From: CAYPNF01 sp964411985
GTDB lineage: Bacteria; Verrucomicrobiota; Verrucomicrobiia; Limisphaerales; J093
Reading direction: 5' to 3'
Assembly: GCA_964411985.1 (NCBI GenBank)
Contig: CAYPNF010000069.1
Span: 1-38,985 of the forward strand
Length of the DNA stretch: 38,985 nucleotides
In this document: positions 33,858 to 38,985 of the stretch, one piece after another
Layout: each line of letters opens with the position of its first letter
Position numbering within the stretch: the first letter of the stretch is position 1
Made by a program: the position numbers and the translations under genes
Notes under the pieces: generated by a model
The model's database searches: none
The model's input: the letters and a program-made list of their open reading frames with translations, nothing else
What the model was told of the DNA's origin: nothing

Positions 33858-34148
33858 ATGAACCCCGAAGCACCGACCGCAGAGAAACTCTGGCAGCGGA
33901 CTCCTGTGCCAAACCCGGCTCGTTACGGACCATCGGGTGTTTTATTCGCACGAGTTCGCGTCAAGGGCAAGCTGATTCGACGGTCGCTTAAAACCAAGAC
34001 CCTCTCCACTTCCGGGCTCCGAAAGCGCACGCCACACCGCTGCGCCTGCCCACCTGGGCCCAGTTTCATGAAATCGAAACTCAGGAATGCCGACGTCAGC
34101 TCAATGCGCACATTGGGACATCATAACACGATAGTCGGACCCTTTTGA
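33858..34148 (+). pseudogene. Remnant of a tyrosine-recombinase (integrase) N-terminus
   Basis: The reading frame starts MNPEAPTAEKLWQRTPVPNP then ARYGPSGVLFARVRVKGKLI and RRSLKTKTLS. This is the arm-binding N-terminus seen in many Verrucomicrobial phage-type integrases (W-x-R/K-TPV-x-N, SGVYFAR-x-RVKGKLIR-x-SLKT). After about codon 53 the similarity ends in Pro/Cys/Arg-rich nonsense up to the stop. The core-binding and catalytic (R...H-x-x-R...Y) domains are absent, so no recombinase can be made. It lies 67 bases from the tRNA-Ser 5' end, the usual neighbourhood of such genes. Confidence 0.75.
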
Positions 34149-34150
34149 GC

Positions 34151-34253
34151 TTTTCGAAAACAGCCCCTTGGTTGTTTTCGGTCACGGAAATTGGGCAACT
34201 TTCTGTTTTCATATTCTGGCCATTGTGAAAATAGCGGTTGCCGGTATTTTCAC
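34151..34253. promoter_or_regulatory. Cluster of TTTTC/GAAAA inverted repeats (operator-like)
   Basis: The cluster contains: palindrome TTTTCGAAAA (34151-34160); CGAAAACA/TGTTTTCG (34155-34162, 34173-34180); TTTTCA/TGAAAA (34206-34211, 34226-34231); and the perfect 9-bp GTGAAAATA/TATTTTCAC with an 11-base spacer (34225-34233, 34245-34253). The repeats lie just upstream of the decayed Fic gene and suggest an autoregulated promoter with several half-sites. Confidence 0.5.
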
Positions 34254-34311
34254 CTGAGAGCGTACTTCCGACATGTCGAAACCGGGCCAAATGCCGGGGT
34301 AACTGCTACCG

Positions 34312-34762
34312 AAGGGCGATTACTCGGCCTTTCCGCCGGCTCCATTGCCCCCGGCGCTGGAATGGACGACCCGCTTGTTGCTGGCTCTCTCTGAGGCGGA
34401 TCGGAAGATCGGCCAACTGGCCGGCGAGGGGAAGCGGATCCCTGACCCACACCTGCTCCTGCGGCCGTTTTGTCCGGCGCGAGGCGGTGCTATCCAGCCG
34501 CACCGAGGGGACGCAGGCCACCCTCGGCGAATTTCTGGCGGACAACCCATTTGTGACGGTGACAGGCGTGGCGGAGAAGCTGGACCTCGCGTTCACCACC
34601 GCGCAGCGCGCCATCCAGCGGTCGGAGCAACTTGGGGTTCTGAAGCAAAAAGGCGAGGCGCAGCGCGGGCGCGTCTATTGCGCGCAGAGCATTCTGGATG
34701 TGTTGAAGGAACCTGCCAGGTTAAATCGCTGGGAGGCGGCACCAAACCCGCCGCCGGTTTGA
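34312..34762 (+). pseudogene. Fic-family protein, internally deleted and frameshifted
   Basis: From 34312 one frame reads KGDYSAFPPAPLPPALEWTT then RLLLALSEADRKIGQLAGEG and IPDPHLLLRPF, the N-terminal helical region of Fic proteins. At about 34475 the frame shifts by one to REAVLSSRTEGTQATLGE, the Fic alpha-inhibitory-like signature, and then jumps straight to FLADNPFVTVTGVAEKLDLA with FTTAQRAIQRSEQLGVLKQ and RVYCAQSILDVLKEPARL, the C-terminal winged-helix domain. The catalytic HxFxxGNGRxxR core and about 200 residues around it are missing, and there is no start codon (in-frame TAA at 34300). AMPylation activity is therefore lost. The context is a decayed integrated element. Confidence 0.85.
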
Positions 34763-34775
34763 CCCATCTGAGACG

Positions 34776-34789
34776 GCCATCTCTCCGAC
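34776..34789. repeat. att-like 14-bp direct repeat, distal copy
   Basis: GCCATCTCTCCGAC, identical to 33781-33794 at the tRNA-Ser 5' end, lies 13 bases after the Fic relic. The gap from here to the lipoprotein start at 35185 contains no recognisable gene, RNA or repeat. Confidence 0.6.
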
Positions 34790-35184
34790 GGAAGAGGATT
34801 CAAGTCTAGGGCATCCCGGATCTTTCTCAGCGCTTTTTCGGTGCCACAGGGAGGTTTCGAAGCCGAAATGGGGACCTTAAGGCACGAACTTCGCCGTGAT
34901 TGAGAGGCTCTACTATGTGTAATCAGCTGGTGGCGAGATGGATATACTCTGGACTGCCTGGCTGAATACCGCATCGGACTGGCGAGTCTGAAGGATTGAA
35001 TGCGTGATGGATGCCAGATGTTCGGGGTGACGGATCGCTTCCAGCGCGTTCAAAAACGAATTATAGGACAAATATGAAAGCCTGCTGGTCCTTCCGGCGG
35101 GAGCCTCTCCAAGGCGACCCTGTTCCGACTGGTCGATTGACTCTGCGCCCTGAAGCGGTACTGTTGAATCGGTGCCTGATATTT

Positions 35185-37422
35185 ATGAAAAAGCTCTCAC
35201 ACGCAGTGGTGGCACTGGCGGTGACCGGCCTGGTTCTCGCTCACCTGACCGGCTGTTCCAGTAAACCCTCCGTTCCGCCGGTGACTCGCGGTGCGGCGCT
35301 AGGGGCGGTCACTACCAACGCTGCACCCCAGGCACCCGCAGAAGTCGCGAAATTGGACCCGCCTGCTTCCACTAATGTCGTGGACAAAGCCGAGGAACCA
35401 CTGCAGCGCGTGCCGGTGCAGAAACCCAAGCTTTCTCCGGGCGCCGAGGAGATCGCTACCCTGGCGCAGTCTAAAGTGGCCAACTCGGTACTCCTGGAGT
35501 ATGTGAATCGTTCCAACGAGGTCTACGACTTGTCCGTGGCTGAAATCATTTACCTGAAGGACCTTGGCATTTCGGAGGAAGTCGTGTCCGCCATGATCCG
35601 GCGCGGTTCAGCTCAAGTTCAGGCTCGTACGTTGGCTCCAGAGGCGGTCTCGACGAACGCTACGGAGGCGCCACAGTCGGTCTGGCAGCCTCAATCGCAG
35701 GCCGCGCCCGAGCAACCTTCCGCGGCTCCGGCGGAGTCAGGGCAACCGGCTGCCGCTCCATCCGTTCCGACTTACGGTACTCCGCCTGCGGCCGCATCCA
35801 GTGTCCAGTATGTCGTGAGTGAACCGCCAACCCAGGTGACCTACAATTATTTCTACGAGAGCTTGTCTCCCTATGGTTCCTGGGTGGAATTGCCTAGCTA
35901 CGGCTGGTGCTGGCAACCGACCTGTGCAGTCGTGGATATGAGCTGGCGTCCCTACTGCCACGGGGGACGATGGGTTTACAGCAATTGTGGCTGGTATTGG
36001 GCTTCGGATTATTCCTGGGGTTGGGCGCCATTCCATTATGGGCGCTGGTATCATCATGGAACTTGTGGCTGGGTGTGGACGCCGGGTTATACTTGGTCGC
36101 CTGCCTGGGTGAGTTGGGGCTGGAGTGGTTCCTACTGCGGCTGGGCTCCGCTTCCACCTGCCGCTGGCTGGGAAGTGGGAATCGGGCTGACCTACCACGG
36201 CAGTGTGGCTGGCGTCTACTGTGGATTCGGGCTTTCCGCCTTCCACTGGAACTACGTCTCTTGCCACGACATGCACCATCCGAATCCTCACCACTACGCT
36301 GTGCCACGGCACGAGGTGAACAAGGTTTACAGCCATGCCACCGTCATTAACAATATCGCGATCCAAAACAACACCGTGGTCAACCACGGGATCGCGCCGG
36401 AGAAGATCACTGCGGTCAGTCGGCGGGAGATTCCCAAGGTTCAGCTGCAGGACATCCGTCCTACCCAGGTGTCCTCCACCAGGCCTGACCAACTCGACAG
36501 GTCCGGCACCAAGCTTGCCGTCTACCGTCCTTCTTTGCCTGCGGACTTGCGTGCAGAGCCAGGAAAGTCGGCCCCAGTACCCACCACCACCGTGCGGCGC
36601 CAGCAGGAAATCAGCCGTTCCGCACCGGTTCCCAGCGCTTCTTCGGGCGTCCCTCGCCAAAGCCTTGCCCCGTCGCGATCGGACACGTATCCATCGCAGG
36701 TCACCACTCACGGGGGTGCCCCGAGGCAGGTGTCCGAACGCCCACTATCCAGTCCTTCACGCATCGCTACGGAGTCGGCTCCGCAGCGGCTCAATAGCGT
36801 CCCGCAGACCACCAAGAGCGGCTCCGTCCAGTCACCGACGCAGACTCCTGCGCGCAGTAGCGTTCCCCAGGCGGTTCAGTCACCCCAGAGTGTAACCAAG
36901 TCTTCTCCTCCTCAACCACGGGGCTCACAAGCACCCACCCCGGCAAGCAGCACTCCAATCCGGCGTGAAACACCAGTGCCGGTGACTCGCTCTGCTCCTG
37001 ATGCCAATCCTTCTCGAGGCACAGTGCAGTCCATGCCGCCACAGAACTACCAGACCGAACGGCAGACACCAACGACTCCAACCCGGGTGGAAACTCGCAA
37101 GATCGAGACCGCCGGGCCCGCTTATTCGGCTCCCAAGCTTGCCACTCAGCCTCCATCTGGGGTTACGCCGGGTTATGTACCCCCTGCGGGAGCGCCCTCA
37201 CGGCCTCAACCCATGGCGCCAAGTTCCGCAGCGCCCTCCAGGCCTGCCTACACTGCCCCGGCTGCTCCGGTGAGGAACTACTCGGCTCCTCCTCCAGCCT
37301 CCATGGCTCCTGCGCAGCGGAGTTATCAGGCTCCGCCTCCATCTGCCCCGTCAGCTCCGGCACGTGCCCCTCAGAGCGCGCCCAGCGGCGGCCGTGGTGG
37401 AGGGAGACCTCAGGAGCGGTAG
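35185..37422 (+). CDS. Lipoprotein with DUF6600-like Trp/Tyr-rich domain and disordered tail
   Basis: 745 aa from MKKLSHAVVALAVTGLVLAH; the start was chosen because a lipobox LTGC (C24) follows directly, while the longer frame from 35011 would hide it. Residues about 85-145 are helical (EEIATLAQSKVANSVLLEYV, YLKDLGISEEVVSAMI). Residues about 220-330 are an aromatic repeat region (YGSWVELPSYGWCWQP, YSWGWAPFHYGRWYHHG, GWVWTPGYTWSPAWVSWGWS, GWAPLPP), the signature of DUF6600-type envelope proteins. From about 418 to the end it is Pro/Ser/Thr/Gln-rich and probably disordered. It is likely outer-membrane anchored. Its function is unknown. Confidence 0.85.
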   Translation: MKKLSHAVVALAVTGLVLAHLTGCSSKPSVPPVTRGAALGAVTTNAAPQAPAEVAKLDPPASTNVVDKAEEPLQRVPVQKPKLSPGAEEIATLAQSKVANSVLLEYVNRSNEVYDLSVAEIIYLKDLGISEEVVSAMIRRGSAQVQARTLAPEAVSTNATEAPQSVWQPQSQAAPEQPSAAPAESGQPAAAPSVPTYGTPPAAASSVQYVVSEPPTQVTYNYFYESLSPYGSWVELPSYGWCWQPTCAVVDMSWRPYCHGGRWVYSNCGWYWASDYSWGWAPFHYGRWYHHGTCGWVWTPGYTWSPAWVSWGWSGSYCGWAPLPPAAGWEVGIGLTYHGSVAGVYCGFGLSAFHWNYVSCHDMHHPNPHHYAVPRHEVNKVYSHATVINNIAIQNNTVVNHGIAPEKITAVSRREIPKVQLQDIRPTQVSSTRPDQLDRSGTKLAVYRPSLPADLRAEPGKSAPVPTTTVRRQQEISRSAPVPSASSGVPRQSLAPSRSDTYPSQVTTHGGAPRQVSERPLSSPSRIATESAPQRLNSVPQTTKSGSVQSPTQTPARSSVPQAVQSPQSVTKSSPPQPRGSQAPTPASSTPIRRETPVPVTRSAPDANPSRGTVQSMPPQNYQTERQTPTTPTRVETRKIETAGPAYSAPKLATQPPSGVTPGYVPPAGAPSRPQPMAPSSAAPSRPAYTAPAAPVRNYSAPPPASMAPAQRSYQAPPPSAPSAPARAPQSAPSGGRGGGRPQER

Positions 37423-37488
37423 CGGGAAAAGGCCCTGCATGACGGCATTGAAATCCAGCCAGCGCCCGGCCATGATCAATTCCAACTT

Positions 37489-38463
37489 ATGAGGATTCTG
37501 AGAACCTTGCTTGCGATGGGGATGGCGGGTTTCTCCGTCATCGCAGGCGGTACGACGTCGGGAGAGCCGGAGGCCGAGGTGCTGTATTCGGCCGGTTTTG
37601 AAGTGGAGGAAGGCTATTCAGCTGCCGACGACATGCAACCTTTACGGGGGCAGATGGGCTGGATTGGCGAAGGATCCGGCGGAAGCGGGGTGCTGACCAA
37701 TTTCTTTGAGGGTCTGGGCCAACAGGCTTACGTGGGCTGGTTCCCGCCGGCTTTGAAGGATACCATGCTCAGCATCTGGAGACCGGAGATTGGATTCACG
37801 AACAACGGCCTCAACGCTGGAGTTCTGCGGTTCTCCGTGCTCATGCAGGTGGTTGATTCGGCCAACGGCGAATACGACGACTTCCGCTGGAGTTTTTACA
37901 ACACAGAGAGCAAGCGATTGTTCACGATCGATTTTGACAACTCCAGCGCCGCCATTAATTACGCCCTGGACGACCCGGTGGGGTATCGGCCCACAGGGTT
38001 CGAATTCCGCAACGACGTCATCTACCAGCTCGACGTCTGGATGAACTTCAATCGGAATTGCTGGATGGCCATGATGAACGGAGCGATCATTGTGGATTCC
38101 CAGCCCATGACGACCCTCAATTCCAGGCTCGACCTGAGCGACGTGGATGCAGTTTGGGCAATCCGGAAGAAGGGCGTTCCGGGTGACAACTACCTGCTCT
38201 TCGACAACTACGTCCTCACCCGGGAGCCGGGCTCAACGATTCCGCCCATCAATGAGGTCATTGGTCTGAACGCCAACGGCGAATTTGAGATGTGGGTGCA
38301 CGGTGAGCGCGGGATGCGATATGTCATCGATGTCACCACGGACTTGAACGAATGGACGCCTTTGGCCACCAACGCTCCGCCAGACGGATTGTGGCAATTC
38401 GTGGACACCTCCTCCATTCCGTACCGACAGAGCTTCTATCGCGTTCGTGAGGCGGGTTACTGA
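37489..38463 (+). CDS. Secreted protein with lectin-like domain and FYRVR ending
   Basis: 324 aa with a signal peptide (MRILRTLLAMGMAGFSVIAG). The mature part starts VLYSAGFEVEEGYSAADDMQ and continues as a beta-rich domain (VLRFSVLMQVVD, FRWSFYNTESKRLFTIDFDN, YQLDVWMNFNRNCWMAMMNG, YLLFDNYVLTRE) like the concanavalin-type folds of secreted proteins. The last 80 residues (MRYVIDVTTDLNEWTPLATN ... SFYRVREAGY) match the C-terminal domain of the protein at 30234. The function is unknown. It is 66 bases after the lipoprotein gene on the same strand. Confidence 0.82.
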   Translation: MRILRTLLAMGMAGFSVIAGGTTSGEPEAEVLYSAGFEVEEGYSAADDMQPLRGQMGWIGEGSGGSGVLTNFFEGLGQQAYVGWFPPALKDTMLSIWRPEIGFTNNGLNAGVLRFSVLMQVVDSANGEYDDFRWSFYNTESKRLFTIDFDNSSAAINYALDDPVGYRPTGFEFRNDVIYQLDVWMNFNRNCWMAMMNGAIIVDSQPMTTLNSRLDLSDVDAVWAIRKKGVPGDNYLLFDNYVLTREPGSTIPPINEVIGLNANGEFEMWVHGERGMRYVIDVTTDLNEWTPLATNAPPDGLWQFVDTSSIPYRQSFYRVREAGY

Positions 38464-38532
38464 GCTTATCAGGAAAGCTCCTGGTGATCGAGTTTCAGTA
38501 TGGAATCGAGGCAGCGCTTCGCGCCCTCAAAC

Positions 38533-38852
38533 CTGGCGGAATTCCACGATCCACTCGCGCTGGCGCAGCTTTTGGAGTGCGGTGAGGAGCGAAGCGATGT
38601 ACCGCTCTTCCCCCTATGCGGCGTGCGGGGGCGTGCGAGTGAGTGAGGAAGCGGGTGTAGGAAAGCAGCACCTGAGGGCGTGGGGAGGGGTGTCCGGTGG
38701 GAATGGAAGGTAGGGACATCGCGCTGCGATGTCCGGGTACGGACGCCCCGGCGGTCCGTCCCTACCAAGGCTTGGCGGAATTCCACGACCCACTCGCGCT
38801 GGCGAAGCTTTTGGAGTGCGGTGAGGAGCGAAGCGATGTACCGCTTTTTCCC
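38533..38852 (+). repeat. Composite repeat: B - spacer - A - B
   Basis: Module B (38533-38613, CTGGCGGAATTCCACGATCC then TTTTGGAGTGCGGTGAGGAG) is followed by a GC-rich spacer with GGGTGTAGGAAAGCAGCACC. Module A follows (38697-38768, intact hairpin and outer arms), then a second module B (38770-38852) nearly identical to the first. It has the orientation of the upstream gene, 70 bases after its stop. The two B modules are about 237 bases apart. Confidence 0.85.
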
Positions 38853-38985
38853 CTTTTGCGTGGGACGAGGAGGAGGAGGAGGACGAGGAGGAGGGGACGG
38901 GGGCGCACGCACCCTCGGGAAGGGGTGTGTGGTGGGAATGGAAGGTAGGGACATCGCGCTGCGATGTCCGGGGGTGCGGACGGCC
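38853..38985 (+). repeat. Composite repeat continuing off the window: spacer with GAG tract and module A
   Basis: A purine tract of GAG/GAC triplets (about 38867-38896) replaces part of the usual spacer. GGGCGCACGCACCCTCGG and then module A follow from 38932, with the intact GGACATCGC/GCGATGTCC hairpin, cut by the window end. Confidence 0.8.

Noticed and set aside
38447..38954. Several short open frames on both strands at the right end
   Set aside because: They translate the repeat modules and recur wherever the repeat occurs.
38464..38985. Possible CRISPR array at the right end
   Set aside because: Units are long, palindromic, irregularly spaced and present at other loci. There are no short unique spacers and no cas genes.

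Overview
The window looks like a chromosomal segment of a Gram-negative, moderately GC-rich bacterium of the Verrucomicrobia (Limisphaerales/Pedosphaera-like). This is an inference from several signs. There is a VPDSG-type C-terminal sorting signal. Large secreted proteins end in the 'FYRxR/K' pattern common in that phylum. There are many secreted glycosidases, a DUF6600-like aromatic lipoprotein, and a family of intergenic palindromic repeats with the core GGACATCGC-GCT-GCGATGTCC. No single gene proves the taxon.

Layout. (1) 1-1450, minus strand: an operon of a SnoaL-like protein, a conserved unknown protein and a truncated VOC/glyoxalase protein, with a good sigma-70 promoter and a 21-bp hairpin in its leader. 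(2) 1786-5928: a stand-alone acyl carrier protein and a small unknown gene (minus strand), divergent from a LysR regulator that is followed by a secreted GH36 alpha-galactosidase. (3) 6075-11066: housekeeping genes cheW, maf, a glyoxalase, a lipid kinase, a SurA/PpiC-type chaperone and pdxA. (4) 11584-12783: a secreted VPDSG-CTERM protein, its terminator, a repeat element and a decayed second copy of the 5' part of pdxA. (5) 12860-23393: a signalling block with a multi-PAS NarX-type kinase, a NarL-type regulator, a CheB-CheR-PAS fusion, a hybrid PAS kinase, a PAS/CxxC protein and a frameshifted MCP-like receptor. Two identical 22-bp direct repeats bracket the middle 6.2 kb. (6) 23898-32324, minus strand: a glycan-utilisation cluster with a large secreted domain protein, a secreted six-hairpin glycosidase, an SSS-family sodium/solute symporter and a GH51 arabinofuranosidase. 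It plausibly feeds on arabinose-containing plant glycans. (7) 32534-33589: a fatty acid desaturase. (8) 33703-34789: tRNA-Ser(GGA) next to the wreck of an integrated element, made of an integrase N-terminus and a gutted Fic gene, bounded by a 14-bp repeat of the tRNA 5' end. (9) 35185-38463: a DUF6600-like lipoprotein and a secreted protein, then tandem copies of the intergenic repeat to the window end.

The most interesting structures are non-coding. The composite repeat can fold as a three-way junction and always follows a gene in that gene's own direction. The 22-bp repeats bracket the signalling cassette. The tRNA-linked relic carries an array of TTTTC/GAAAA half-sites.
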